Shown here in pieces: positions 52,310-60,697 of a DNA stretch of 64,000 nt. The notes beneath the pieces were generated by a model. The model did not search any database. It saw nothing but the letters and a program-made list of their open reading frames with translations, and was not told the origin of the DNA. The translations under genes and the position numbers were made by a program. The stretch's first letter is position 1, and every line of letters begins with the position of its first letter. This DNA is from Pseudoflavonifractor sp. Marseille-P3106 (GTDB taxonomy: Bacteria; Bacillota; Clostridia; Oscillospirales; Oscillospiraceae). The DNA lies in the NCBI GenBank assembly GCA_900169975.1, contig LT827122.1, forward strand, positions 182,804-246,803, read 5' to 3'.

Positions 52310-53084
52310 GACCGAGCTTTTGAACCGGGCGGCTCAGACCGCCGGGGAGCGCACCCTGCTGGCCCGGGCCCTGGATCGTCTGGAGCAGGCCCAGCGGGGC
52401 GTCCCCGCCTGCACCGCCTTCCTCTCGGGGGCGGAGCAGGAGGCGGTGGAGCGGCTGCTGAGCGCCGCCGGCCGCCCCCGGCATCTCTTTTCCGGCGGTT
52501 TTCCGGACGCCGAGCGGAAGGTGTGCGCCTTTCTCCCCGACTGGCAGGAGGAGGACGGCTGGGAACCGCCCTTTACCGCTCTGCGCTGCCGCTGGCGGGC
52601 GGGGGAGAGCCTGACCCACCGGGATCTGCTGGGGGCCGTCCTGGGCCAGGGGCTGGAACGGGAGAAGGTGGGGGACATCCTGGTCCGCCCCGACTCCTGC
52701 GACCTGCTGGTGATGCGGGAGCTTGCCCCCTACCTGCTGCAGAATCTGGACAGCGCGGGCCGGGTCAGGCTGAAGACGGAGGAGATCAGCCTGGAGGGCA
52801 TCGAGCCGCCCCAGGTCACGGGAAAGACCGTCCGGGACACGGTGAGCACCCCCCGGCTGGACGCGGTGCTCTCCTCGGGCTTCTCCATCGCCCGGGGCAA
52901 GGCCGCCGACCTCATCTCCGCCGGAAAGGTGGAACTCAACCACCGCCCCTGCGTCAAGCCCGACCGGGCCGTGGCCCAGGGGGACGTCATCACCTGCCGG
53001 GGCCTGGGCAAATGCGTGCTCAGGGAGCTGGGAGGGCTGTCCAAAAAGGGCCGCACCATGCTGGTGCTGGAACGGTATCTGTGA
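52302..53084 (+). CDS. ylmH: YlmH-family S4 RNA-binding protein
   Basis: 260 aa. Central YlmH domain (PDWQEEDG, LTHRDLLGAVLGQGLEREKVGDI) and C-terminal S4 domain (about 180-245; LDAVLSSGFSIARGKAADLISAGKVELN). YlmH is a ribosome-associated quality-control factor (relative of RqcP) in Firmicutes and usually sits with division or ileS genes. GTG 52302 overlaps the ileS stop by 8 nt. Confidence 0.92.
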   Translation: MNKTELLNRAAQTAGERTLLARALDRLEQAQRGVPACTAFLSGAEQEAVERLLSAAGRPRHLFSGGFPDAERKVCAFLPDWQEEDGWEPPFTALRCRWRAGESLTHRDLLGAVLGQGLEREKVGDILVRPDSCDLLVMRELAPYLLQNLDSAGRVRLKTEEISLEGIEPPQVTGKTVRDTVSTPRLDAVLSSGFSIARGKAADLISAGKVELNHRPCVKPDRAVAQGDVITCRGLGKCVLRELGGLSKKGRTMLVLERYL

Positions 53085-53096
53085 GGAGCGAGGGGC

Positions 53097-53312
53097 ATGT
53101 ACGAGTATGATTTCGTCTCTCTGGAGACAGACTATGGAACGGGGTACAGTCTGTTCGGCGGCCTGCGCATCGACACCAGCGGCCACCGGGAGCTCATCGC
53201 CCAACGGGCCGCAGAGGGCTGGCGCTACACGGGCTGGATCCCCACCGTTCAGCGGGCCACCGGCCAGATCGACCGGGTGGATCTGATCTTTGAGCGGGAA
53301 AAGGAAACTTGA
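53097..53312 (+). CDS. DUF4177 small protein
   Basis: 71 aa. Pattern YEYDFVSLE, RELIAQRAAEGWRYTGWIPT and a terminal VDLIFER fits DUF4177, a short alpha/beta domain of unknown function often found in Firmicutes. 12 nt after ylmH, so part of the ileS operon. Confidence 0.8.
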   Translation: MYEYDFVSLETDYGTGYSLFGGLRIDTSGHRELIAQRAAEGWRYTGWIPTVQRATGQIDRVDLIFEREKET

Positions 53313-53353
53313 GCGGCGGGCCGGTCCCTCCGCTCTGACAGGAGAGCATATCT

Positions 53354-53563
53354 ATGATTACGGATGAACAAGTGGCGCGCATCAACGCCCTGGCCCGGAA
53401 GTCCCGCACCGCCGAGGGCCTGACCGAGGCCGAGCAGGCCGAACAGGCCGCCCTGCGCCGGGCCTATGTGGACGCGGTGAAAGCCAGTCTCCGGGCCAAC
53501 CTGGACAGCACCTACATCCTGGAACCGGACGGCACCAAACATCGGCTGCCCCGGAAGGATTGA
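53354..53563 (+). CDS. DUF896 / YnzC family protein
   Basis: 69 aa. Starts ITDEQVARINALARKSRTAEGLTEAEQAEQAALRRAYVDAVKASL, the helical hairpin of the UPF0291 (YnzC/YneA-region) family of Firmicutes, and ends with a basic tail. Function unclear; in Bacillus it lies in the SOS-linked yneA operon, but lexA and yneA are not here. AGGAGAG precedes ATG 53354. Last gene before the terminator. Confidence 0.88.
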   Translation: MITDEQVARINALARKSRTAEGLTEAEQAEQAALRRAYVDAVKASLRANLDSTYILEPDGTKHRLPRKD

Positions 53564-53580
53564 CGAAAAACCCTAAATTC

Positions 53581-53626
53581 AAGAGGGGGACAGCGCCGTT
53601 TTCGGCGCTGTCCCCCTCTTTTTCTG
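53581..53626 (+). terminator. Terminator of the ileS operon
   Basis: Perfect 18-bp stem (53581-53598 with 53603-53620), TTTT loop, tail TTTTCTG. Confidence 0.92.
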
Positions 53627-53678
53627 TCCTGAATCAGGCATCGCCCCTGCATCTTCGCAAAACAGGGCGGCGCTTGGC

Positions 53679-55196
53679 TTACAGCAGCCCACGCTCGGTC
53701 AAAAAAGACCGGGCCACCTGGTCCACCGGTTCTTCCAGCACATCCACCCGGTAGGTCATCTCCACCATATCCTCATTGGAGATCTCCCCGGCCAGGGAGG
53801 CCAGGACCGCCTCCAGCTGGGGGGCAGTGTCGGCAAACCTTTCAAAGATCCCTTCCCGGACAAGCAGGGCGCCGTTGTAGTCGGGGAAGAAGTTCCGGTC
53901 GTCCTCCAGCACCTTCAGCCCCGCCTTGCGGTTGAGTCCGTCGGTGGCGTAGACCTCGGTGACATCGAACTGCCCGCTCTCAATGGCGGCATACTTCAGA
54001 CTCACATCCACCGACACCTGGTCCCGGAAATTGAGCCCGTAGGACCGGGTAAACGGCCCGTACTTCATGCTGCCCTCCTGGGTAAAGAACTCGTGCTCCG
54101 CGCCAAAGACCAGCTGACCGGCCACGGGGATGAGATCACTGACCGTCTCCAGCCCATAGCGTTGGGCGATCTCCTCGGGAACGGCAATGGCATAGGTATT
54201 GTCAAAGCCCAGCTTATCCAGCAGATACACCCCGTACTCCTCCCGCGCCGCTTCATTGGCGTAGTCATAGAGCCTGACGCCGTCCGGCACATCATCGGGG
54301 TCCTGATGGAGAAATGTAGTCAGAAGCGTGCCGTCATAGCTGATCATCAGATCGCAGGGACTGCTGTCTCCCGTGAGGGCCTTGAAGTTGTTCACCTGGG
54401 ACATCTGCCCCTGGATGGTCACCTGAAGGTCGGTCTTTCCCTCCACCAGCTGCTTGACCATGTGGTGGACCAGCTGGGTCTCGCTGTAATCCCCATCGTA
54501 GAGGATCAGCTCCCGTCCGCCCGCCTTCTGCTCGATCCCATAGGGAAGCACCAGCGCAAACGCGGCCAGAATGGCGGCGGCGGGGAGCAGAACGGCCTTG
54601 GCTCCGCTGTGGGTGGTGCGCGCCCCCCGCTCAAAGAAGCCCATAAGGAGGTCCAGCGCCAGGGCAATGGCCATGAGGGCAGCGGTGCCCGCCAGGATAA
54701 GCCCCATGTTCTGGATGCGGATGCCCCGGTTCAGGATCACGCCGATCCCGCCGCCGCCCACAAAAGCGGCAAAGGCAGCGGTGCCGATGGCGTTTACCAC
54801 CGCAATTCGGATCCCGGTAAACACAGTGGGGAAGGCCAGGGGAAATTCTACCCGGAGCAGCCGGTGCATCCGTCCCATCCCCATCCCGCGGGCAGCCTCC
54901 TTGACTCCGGGGTCCACCTGCTGAAGGCCCAGGCAGGTGTTTCGGACCACAGGCAGCAGAGAATAGAGGGTGATCCCGATGACCACCGTGGCCTTTCCCG
55001 GTCCGGCGAAGACCATGATGATGCCCAGCAGGGCCAGGGAGGGGATGGTCTGCAAAATATCCACAGCCCTGAGGATCACGCCCCGGGCCTTGGGAAACAG
55101 ATATGCGGCGGTCCCCAGGGGCAGGCCGATGAGAACGGACAAAATGCCGGAGGCGAGAACGAGGAACAGATGTTCCCACAAAAATGCCCAGCTCAT
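53679..55196 (-). CDS. Glycine betaine/carnitine/choline ABC transporter: permease fused to substrate-binding domain
   Basis: 505 aa. Residues 1-200 are an OpuCB/OpuBB-type permease (EAA loop VKEAARGMGMGRMHRLLRVE). A further membrane helix (about 205-225) anchors an OpuAC/OpuC-like binding domain (about 228-505; LILYDGDYSETQLVHHMVKQLVEGK, DLMISYDGTLL, YGLNFRDQVSVDVSLKYAAI). Such fusions are known in lactic acid bacteria and Clostridia. It overlaps the second permease gene by 4 nt. Probably imports compatible solutes under osmotic stress. Confidence 0.9.
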   Translation of the reverse strand: MSWAFLWEHLFLVLASGILSVLIGLPLGTAAYLFPKARGVILRAVDILQTIPSLALLGIIMVFAGPGKATVVIGITLYSLLPVVRNTCLGLQQVDPGVKEAARGMGMGRMHRLLRVEFPLAFPTVFTGIRIAVVNAIGTAAFAAFVGGGGIGVILNRGIRIQNMGLILAGTAALMAIALALDLLMGFFERGARTTHSGAKAVLLPAAAILAAFALVLPYGIEQKAGGRELILYDGDYSETQLVHHMVKQLVEGKTDLQVTIQGQMSQVNNFKALTGDSSPCDLMISYDGTLLTTFLHQDPDDVPDGVRLYDYANEAAREEYGVYLLDKLGFDNTYAIAVPEEIAQRYGLETVSDLIPVAGQLVFGAEHEFFTQEGSMKYGPFTRSYGLNFRDQVSVDVSLKYAAIESGQFDVTEVYATDGLNRKAGLKVLEDDRNFFPDYNGALLVREGIFERFADTAPQLEAVLASLAGEISNEDMVEMTYRVDVLEEPVDQVARSFLTERGLL

Positions 55197-55834
55197 CTGC
55201 CCACCCCCTTGTCAAGCCCCCTGGGAGTCACTTTTTTCTGCAGGAGATCGATCAGCGCGCCGATGACAATGGCCAGGACAGCCGCAGGGATCGCCCCCAG
55301 CAGGATGAGCGTGTTGTTGTTGGAGGAGGTACCCTGGTAGATGAAGTTGCCCAGGCCGCCCTGCCCGATCATGGCCGCCAGAACGGCCCAGCTCACGGTG
55401 TAAATGGCCGACATCCGCAGCCCGGCAACGATGGTGGGCATGGACAGGGGCAGCTCCACCCGGAACAGGATCTGAAGCCCTGTCATCCCACAGCCTCTGG
55501 CCGCTTCCACATACCGGGATTCCACCCCTAAAATTCCGGTGTAGGTGTTCTTCATCACCGGAAAGACCGCATATACACTCAGGGCAATGATGACCGCGGC
55601 CGGCGTCATGCCGATGAGCAGCGCCAAAATGCCGATGAATACCAGCCCCGGAATGGTCTGAAAGACGGAAACCACAGGCAGGATGAGAAAGGAAAGCCGG
55701 GGGATGCGGGAGAGCAGGATCCCCGCCGCCAGGCCGACCAGGGAACCGCAGAGCACAGAGATCAGCACATAGAGGGTATGGACACCAATGGCCCTCAGCA
55801 GCAGCGCGCCATAGGTTTCAATGATGGTACTCAT
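55193..55834 (-). CDS. Glycine betaine/choline-type ABC transporter permease
   Basis: 213 aa, OpuBD/OpuCD-like permease with five hydrophobic segments and the EAA loop VEAARGCGMTGLQILFRVE. ATG 55834 overlaps the ATPase stop as ATGA; the in-frame start five codons upstream lacks support. It forms a heteromeric membrane pair with the fusion protein downstream. Confidence 0.9.
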   Translation of the reverse strand: MSTIIETYGALLLRAIGVHTLYVLISVLCGSLVGLAAGILLSRIPRLSFLILPVVSVFQTIPGLVFIGILALLIGMTPAAVIIALSVYAVFPVMKNTYTGILGVESRYVEAARGCGMTGLQILFRVELPLSMPTIVAGLRMSAIYTVSWAVLAAMIGQGGLGNFIYQGTSSNNNTLILLGAIPAAVLAIVIGALIDLLQKKVTPRGLDKGVGR

Positions 55835-56943
55835 TCTCCGTCCCCCCACAGCGACTGCGCCACGGAGCGGGCCACGCTGGTCTTGGTGACGAGGCCGGCA
55901 ATGGTGTCGTCCTGGTTGAGGATCACCACATAGTTCTCACCGGACTCCAGAAGGTGGTCAAAGCTCTCCCTCGCCTCGTCTCCGCACCGGGCCACCCGGG
56001 CGGTCTGGCGGACCAGCGGCTCCACGCTTTTCAGTTCTTTGCCCCAGTGGCGCAGATCGGCAATGGAGACCGTGCCCACATACCGCTCCTCCTCGTCGGT
56101 GACCAGCAGCGTGTCCACGCTGTTGCGGGCCATGATCTCGGCGCACTCCCGGATGCCCCGGGTCCGTTTCACGGAGTAGATATTGGTGCGCATAAAGTCC
56201 TCCACCTTGGTGGCGACCTGAGACTCCGAGACATGCTTGCCCAGAAAGCTGCGCACCAGATCGTTGGCCGGATGCTCCAGCATCTCCTCCGGGGAGGCGA
56301 TCTGTACGATCTCGCCTGCGTCCATGAAAATGATCAGATCGGCCAGCTTCAGAGCCTCATTCATATCATGGGTGACAAAGACCACCGTCTTGTTCAGCTT
56401 CTGCTGGATGCGTTTGATCTCGTCCTGGAGGGCATCCCGGGTCATTGGATCCAGGGCGCCAAAGGGCTCATCCATCAGCACGATGGGAGGAGAGGCCGCC
56501 AGGGCGCGCAGAACTCCGATGCGCTGCTGCTGTCCGCCGGACATCTCAGAGGGATATTTGTCGGCGTAGGCTTCCATTCCCACCATTTTCAGCATCGTCT
56601 GAACGATTTCATCGCAGCGCGCCTTGTCATACTTCAGCAGCCGGGGCACAACACAGATGTTCTGCGCCACCGTCATGTTGGGAAACAGGCCGATCTGCTG
56701 GATCACATAGCCGATGTGGCGGCGCAGATCCACCTTGTCCACAGCCCCGATGTCCCGGCCGTCAATGGAAATGGTGCCGGAATCGGGGGCGATCAGCCGA
56801 TTGATGGTCTTCAGGGTAGTGGTCTTGCCGCAGCCGGAAGGCCCGATGAGGATGACGAACTTTCCATCCGGGATGACAAAGTTCAAATCCTTCAGAATGG
56901 GTGTCTTTCCATATGATTTGCTGACATGCTCAAATTGGATCAT
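55831..56943 (-). CDS. Glycine betaine/choline-type ABC transporter ATPase with tandem CBS domains
   Basis: 370 aa, OpuCA-like. Walker A GPSGCGKTT, signature MSGGQQQRIGVLRAL, Walker B IVLMDEPFGALDPM, H-loop FVTHDMNEA, then two CBS motifs (about 255-365; YSVKRTRGIRECAEIMARNSVDTLLVTDEE). CBS modules in OpuA/OpuC sense ionic strength or bind c-di-AMP. ATG 56943 follows AAAGGAGG with 6-nt spacing and overlaps the regulator gene by 14 nt. Confidence 0.93.
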   Translation of the reverse strand: MIQFEHVSKSYGKTPILKDLNFVIPDGKFVILIGPSGCGKTTTLKTINRLIAPDSGTISIDGRDIGAVDKVDLRRHIGYVIQQIGLFPNMTVAQNICVVPRLLKYDKARCDEIVQTMLKMVGMEAYADKYPSEMSGGQQQRIGVLRALAASPPIVLMDEPFGALDPMTRDALQDEIKRIQQKLNKTVVFVTHDMNEALKLADLIIFMDAGEIVQIASPEEMLEHPANDLVRSFLGKHVSESQVATKVEDFMRTNIYSVKRTRGIRECAEIMARNSVDTLLVTDEEERYVGTVSIADLRHWGKELKSVEPLVRQTARVARCGDEARESFDHLLESGENYVVILNQDDTIAGLVTKTSVARSVAQSLWGDGE

Positions 56944-57580
56944 GCATTTCCTCCTTTTGTTCTTCAACCAGCCTGCTCGCCGCCTCCGCTGCCGCAGGCG
57001 TCCCCACAAGTACGATCACATCTCCGGCATACAGCTCCGCATAGGGTCCCGGAGAAAGGATCAGATTTCGGCCCCGCCGGATCGCGGCAATGGTCCCCCC
57101 GGTAGACTGCCAGAATTTAAGTTCTCCGATGCTTTTTCCGATGAGAGAGGAATTAGAGGAGACCGGGACCTCATAGCTGGGCAGCGCAAATTCCGACTCG
57201 GAGAACGCACTCTGGCTCTGAAAAAACGCCTCCATGGTACTGGTGAACTTTGCATTGAGCTGGGTATATTGCTGGGTCAGCTTCCGAAGGTCCGCCCGAA
57301 GGGAGCGGATCGTCTCACCAGCTTCAAAATTTTTGATGTACCGCCGGGCATTGTCCTCGGAAAGGACCACGGTTCCGCTCTGCGGCTTGACTTCCAGCAC
57401 CTTCATATCCGACAGCAGCCGGAATGCGCGGCGGATGGTCTCCGGGGAGGTGTTGTATTCCGACGCCATCATGGACCGGCCGTAGATCCGCTGTCCGGCC
57501 TGAAATTCCCCCTTTACCACCCGCGCGGCAATATCCTGTGCCACCTGCAGATAGTAGGGGGATATGGTAGTTGATCTCAT
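56930..57580 (-). CDS. BusR-like regulator: GntR-type winged helix plus RCK_C domain
   Basis: 216 aa. N-terminal GntR winged helix (10-75; YNTSPETIRRAFRLLSDMKVLEV), a coiled-coil linker (about 85-140; TIRSLRADLRKLTQQYTQLN) and a C-terminal TrkA-C/RCK_C domain (KSIGELKFWQSTGGTIAAIRR, GDVIVLVGTP). This is the architecture of BusR, which in lactococci and streptococci binds c-di-AMP and represses betaine uptake. First gene of the opu operon, so it probably autoregulates it. ATG 57580 follows AGGAGA. Confidence 0.88.
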   Translation of the reverse strand: MRSTTISPYYLQVAQDIAARVVKGEFQAGQRIYGRSMMASEYNTSPETIRRAFRLLSDMKVLEVKPQSGTVVLSEDNARRYIKNFEAGETIRSLRADLRKLTQQYTQLNAKFTSTMEAFFQSQSAFSESEFALPSYEVPVSSNSSLIGKSIGELKFWQSTGGTIAAIRRGRNLILSPGPYAELYAGDVIVLVGTPAAAEAASRLVEEQKEEMHDPI

Positions 57581-57616
57581 GGTCTGTTCTCCTGTTTTTG
57601 TAAATAATATAACGCC

Positions 57617-57645
57617 ATTATATACTGACAACTTATTCATGTCAA
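57617..57645 (-). promoter_or_regulatory. Promoter and possible operator of the busR-opu operon
   Basis: Minus strand consensus TTGACA (57645-57640), 17-nt spacer, TATAAT (57622-57617). Inverted half-sites TGACA and TGTCA, separated by 9 nt, overlap the -35 box and spacer: a plausible repressor site. Confidence 0.8.
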
Positions 57646-57676
57646 ATCGTGCGTCAGTTTGTCTTCTCTCTCAACA

Positions 57677-57721
57677 GGAGATAAAATAAAACACACCGGA
57701 AAAAGGATACCCTTTTCCCAG
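57677..57721 (-). terminator. Terminator of the DUF1294 gene
   Basis: On the minus strand a 15-bp stem with two G-U pairs (arms around 57721-57707 and 57702-57688), 4-nt loop, then TTTTATTTTATC. Confidence 0.75.
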
Positions 57722-57764
57722 TGTGCAGATGGTCGAAAATTTAGTTTGCAGTCTCTTTTTAGGA

Positions 57765-58034
57765 TTATTTTCCGCCCCGGAAGATCAGCCAGACAGCCGC
57801 AGCCTGAAGGACCAGGATCGCAGGCAGCCCATACCGAAAGTACCAGTGTCGGGTCTTGTGCCGAAATGTCCACATTCCCAAGACGGCCCCCGGAGCTCCG
57901 CCCAGGATCGCCAGCACAAAAAAACACTTTTCCGGCACCCGCCAAACACCCCGTCTGGCCCGGCGCTTGTCCACACCCATGAGGATAAAATCGGCCAGGC
58001 TCAGCGCCAGACACCAAAAAACGAGATACTTCAT
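57765..58034 (-). CDS. DUF1294 small membrane protein
   Basis: 89 aa, three hydrophobic segments. Conserved DUF1294 core: GVDKRRARRG near the first helix, RVPEKCFFVLAILGGAPGAVLGMW and FRHKTRHWYFRYG. Function unknown. ATG 58034 is chosen over the in-frame upstream start because the protein then begins with its first membrane helix. Confidence 0.85.
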   Translation of the reverse strand: MKYLVFWCLALSLADFILMGVDKRRARRGVWRVPEKCFFVLAILGGAPGAVLGMWTFRHKTRHWYFRYGLPAILVLQAAAVWLIFRGGK

Positions 58035-58097
58035 CGCGCCCTCCATCCTTTCCTTCGGGGCGGCCGGACATCGGGGCCCCGGGAAAACACTCCGTCT

Positions 58098-58718
58098 TTA
58101 CAGCGGGTTGCGCATGGCAAAAACCAGCCCGCCGCCCAGAGAGGTGGTGTCGTGCCAGAGGCGGAAGTCGATGGGGCGCTGCACCCCGTCATCCGCCAAG
58201 ATGACCCGGTTGCCCACCTGTCCGACGATAAGAGACCAGTTGCGCAGGATCTCCCCGTCCTCTCCGTGGATACGGTTGAGAAAAGCCACCGGCGTATCCC
58301 GGACCATGGCATCGTCAATAAAGCCCTGACAGCGATCGGCAGAGGGGCGGTGACCGCGGATGTCCAGTTCGTTAAAAACCAGCTGGTGCCCCGCCCTCTT
58401 GGCGAATGCATTCAGTCCGTCCACAAAGCCGCTGAGGGTCAAGGGCGCGCCGTCACCGGGGGCGATGGCCTCCCAGACCCGCTCCATCAGTGTTTCAAAT
58501 TCCGCCTGCGTCCGCCGGGTACGGGGCGGATACAGATCTCCCAGGTCGTCCCGGGTGGCAGCCAGGTAGGAGATCATCTCCGCCGCCGCCACCGCACCGC
58601 CACGAAGCTGCCGCATTTCTTCCGGCAGCCATTGCGTCTTTCCGCCGAAATAGATCTTTCCGTCGGCGCCGTCAATGGCCACCAGCTCGGGATGTCGGAT
58701 GGTTACTTTGCTGTTCAA
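58098..58718 (-). CDS. Unknown protein, about 206 aa
   Basis: Not recognised. Soluble, no signal peptide. It opens NSKVTIRHPELVAIDGADGKIYFGGKTQWLP, contains a helical middle (TQAEFETLMERVWEAIAP) and ends with beta-like segments DTPVAFLNRIH, NWSLIVGQVGNRVILADDG and a C-terminal GGGLVFAMRNPL. The last third faintly recalls papain-like/C39 folds, but I see no clear catalytic triad. TTG 58718 has GGAGGAG 6 nt upstream; ATG 58733 lies before that site. Followed at 64 nt by the DUF1294 gene on the same strand. Confidence 0.6.
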   Translation of the reverse strand: MNSKVTIRHPELVAIDGADGKIYFGGKTQWLPEEMRQLRGGAVAAAEMISYLAATRDDLGDLYPPRTRRTQAEFETLMERVWEAIAPGDGAPLTLSGFVDGLNAFAKRAGHQLVFNELDIRGHRPSADRCQGFIDDAMVRDTPVAFLNRIHGEDGEILRNWSLIVGQVGNRVILADDGVQRPIDFRLWHDTTSLGGGLVFAMRNPL

Positions 58719-59353
58719 TGGGAGCTCCTCCATTCCTTTTTGTTTGGAATATACCATATTATAACGGAAACTTTCCACTTTGTGAATGGCAATCTCACCT
58801 AATTTCCTCTCCGGAAAAAGCCCGGGCCCTTGACGGATCCGTTGGACAGGCGCACCCACGGGCTGATCGAACACATTGAGCGGCTGCACATTCCCCGGCG
58901 GGGCGTACACAGAATCGATTTTCTATGTTTATCAAATTGGGAAACTAGGGAAAGGGGGCCCTCACATTTTATACCGCCTGCGGCATCTTCGGAACAAAGC
59001 GGTAAGGAGGGGAGAAGCCAAAACGTGTGCCCCCCAAAAAACGCCCCCTTTCAACCGGCCAAGAACCGGTATCCCCAGGCAGGATTGCCGCCTGGGGATA
59101 CCGGTTCTTTTCTCCCAAAGCGGAGATACATACGTGAGCGCGTGTCTGACCGCAGCCTGCACGATGCTGCGAATGGGAACATCCTTTCCGTCAAATTTTT
59201 AAGATGAATGATATCCTTACCCCAAACCGCATATGTTCCATAGAAAACAGCTTGGCCATCGAAAGCTTGCCGACAAGTTTTTATTTCAGCGGCATTTCTT
59301 TGTCCACTTATTGCTCTTTCAGCAAATTTATGAACAGCAAGGATGGGTATCTC
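58719..59353. other. Long intergenic stretch with an orphan terminator
   Basis: No convincing protein gene; open frames on both strands lack ribosome sites and family likeness. It holds a strong plus-strand terminator at 59061-59113 with no gene before it. Confidence 0.5.
59061..59113 (+). terminator. Strong orphan terminator
   Basis: Perfect 20-bp stem (59061-59080 with 59090-59109), 9-nt loop, tail TTCTCC after TTCTT. The nearest plus-strand gene end upstream is 53563, so some unannotated transcript should end here; the near-symmetric arms mean it might also act on the minus strand. Confidence 0.7.
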
Positions 59354-59608
59354 ATGGAAAAGATCGATCTCAATCAGCTCATCGGCGCGAAGATGGAACC
59401 CCGGCACCTGGAGTACAACGATTCGCTCACTCCCGGTGAGCCCGAGCGCATGACCCGGATGGCCGCCGCCATGAGCAGCCCCCTCCTCCCGGGCACTCCT
59501 GTGGAGACGCACATCTGGAAAATGGGAGACAGGCCGGCCTATTTCCGTCTGGTCGATCAGGAGACCGGGAAGGCGGTCCTGAACCGTGGGGAGTTCGAGT
59601 GGAAGTAA
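59354..59608 (+). CDS. Unknown small protein, 84 aa
   Basis: Not recognised. Reads MEKIDLNQLIGAKMEPRHLE and ends RPAYFRLVDQETGKAVLNRGEFEWK; acidic and soluble. Codon use matches the host genes. ATG 59354 has AAGGAT about 9 nt upstream; the frame extends 50 codons further upstream through AT-rich sequence that looks non-coding. Confidence 0.55.
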   Translation: MEKIDLNQLIGAKMEPRHLEYNDSLTPGEPERMTRMAAAMSSPLLPGTPVETHIWKMGDRPAYFRLVDQETGKAVLNRGEFEWK

Positions 59609-59778
59609 TCAAAACGACTGATTCCCCTCTTTTTTTGATTTCGAATTTATTTTTTTGACACCTGAAAGTGATGGAATCAAAATATATTTTCATAAGAATA
59701 ATACTGCATCAAAAGAAAAAATGAATAAAATTATAAAGCTCAATAAAAAGATTTACGGTATATAATAACGAAAATGTA

Positions 59779-59807
59779 TTGACGAATTCCAAATATTACT
59801 ATACAAT
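59779..59807 (+). promoter_or_regulatory. Promoter of the crotonase operon
   Basis: TTGACG (59779-59784), 17-nt spacer, TACAAT (59802-59807). Confidence 0.8.
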
Positions 59808-59811
59808 GCAT

Positions 59812-59844
59812 TTGAAAGTAGTTTTGAATACAAATTACTTTCAA
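59812..59844 (+). promoter_or_regulatory. Palindromic operator at the crotonase operon start
   Basis: TTGAAAGTA (59812-59820) and TACTTTCAA (59836-59844) are perfect inverted repeats around a 15-nt centre that itself contains TTTG-AATA-CAAA. It covers the expected transcription start, ideal for a repressor. Confidence 0.65.
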
Positions 59845-59878
59845 GAAGAAACAATATAATTTTGCAGGAGGTAGTATT

Positions 59879-60658
59879 ATGAACAATCTGATTCTGGAAG
59901 TCGAAAATGGGATCGCCCTGCTGACCATCAACCGTCCGAAATCCCTCAACGCATTGAACAGCGAAACCCTGGCGGAACTCAACACCTGTCTGGCCGAGCT
60001 GGAAAAGGACCAGGAAGTCAAGGCCGTTATTCTCACCGGTTCCGGCGAAAAGTCTTTCGTAGCGGGGGCCGATATCTCCGAGATGGTGAATGCCACCGCC
60101 CCCGAAGGACGCACCATGGGCCTGCTGGCCCGGGAAGCTTTCTCCCGTCTGGAAAACATGCCTCAGGTCACCATTGCCGCGGTCAACGGCTACGCACTGG
60201 GCGGCGGCTGTGAGATCTCCATGGCCTGCGACATTCGCGTGGCCTCCGAAAACGCCAGATTTGCCCAGCCGGAATGCGGCCTCGGCATCCTTCCCGGGTT
60301 CGGCGGCACCCAGCGTCTGGCCCGCCTGGTGGGCAAGGGCCGCGCCAAGGAGCTGATCTTCACCTGCGATCAGATCACCGCCGAGGAGGCCTGCCGCATA
60401 GGTCTGGTCAATCACGTGGTCCCCCAGGCCGAGCTGATCGATTACTGCAAGGCCATGGCCGGCCGCATCATGAAGAACAGCCCCTTCACCGTCGCCCTGG
60501 CCAAGCAGGCCATCAACACCGGCATGGATACCGATCTGGACAGCGGCCTGAAGCTGGAGGCCAACCTGTTCGGCCTGTCCTTCGCCACCGAGGACAAGAA
60601 GGAGGGCATGACCGCGTTCCTGACCAAGCGCAAGGAGAAGCACTTCATCGGCAAATAA
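59879..60658 (+). CDS. Enoyl-CoA hydratase (crotonase family)
   Basis: 259 aa. Oxyanion-hole segments AGADISEM and NGYALGGGCE. The catalytic glutamate pair is E112 (GGGCEIS) and E132 (QPECGLG), spaced as in short-chain enoyl-CoA hydratases; the C-terminus ends AFLTKRKEKHF. It hydrates crotonyl-CoA-like substrates or acts in reverse in butyrate formation. First gene of an operon with a CoA-transferase, a permease and an acyl-CoA dehydrogenase. GCAGGAGG precedes ATG 59879. Confidence 0.93.
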   Translation: MNNLILEVENGIALLTINRPKSLNALNSETLAELNTCLAELEKDQEVKAVILTGSGEKSFVAGADISEMVNATAPEGRTMGLLAREAFSRLENMPQVTIAAVNGYALGGGCEISMACDIRVASENARFAQPECGLGILPGFGGTQRLARLVGKGRAKELIFTCDQITAEEACRIGLVNHVVPQAELIDYCKAMAGRIMKNSPFTVALAKQAINTGMDTDLDSGLKLEANLFGLSFATEDKKEGMTAFLTKRKEKHFIGK

Positions 60659-60697
60659 GCAGGGACCGCTAAAAAATTAGGGAAAGGAACCATTGAT

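Noticed and set aside
58962..59162. 66-codon minus-strand frame in the 58.7-59.3 kb gap
   Set aside because: Reads through the strong terminator hairpin; basic, low-complexity product and no ribosome site.
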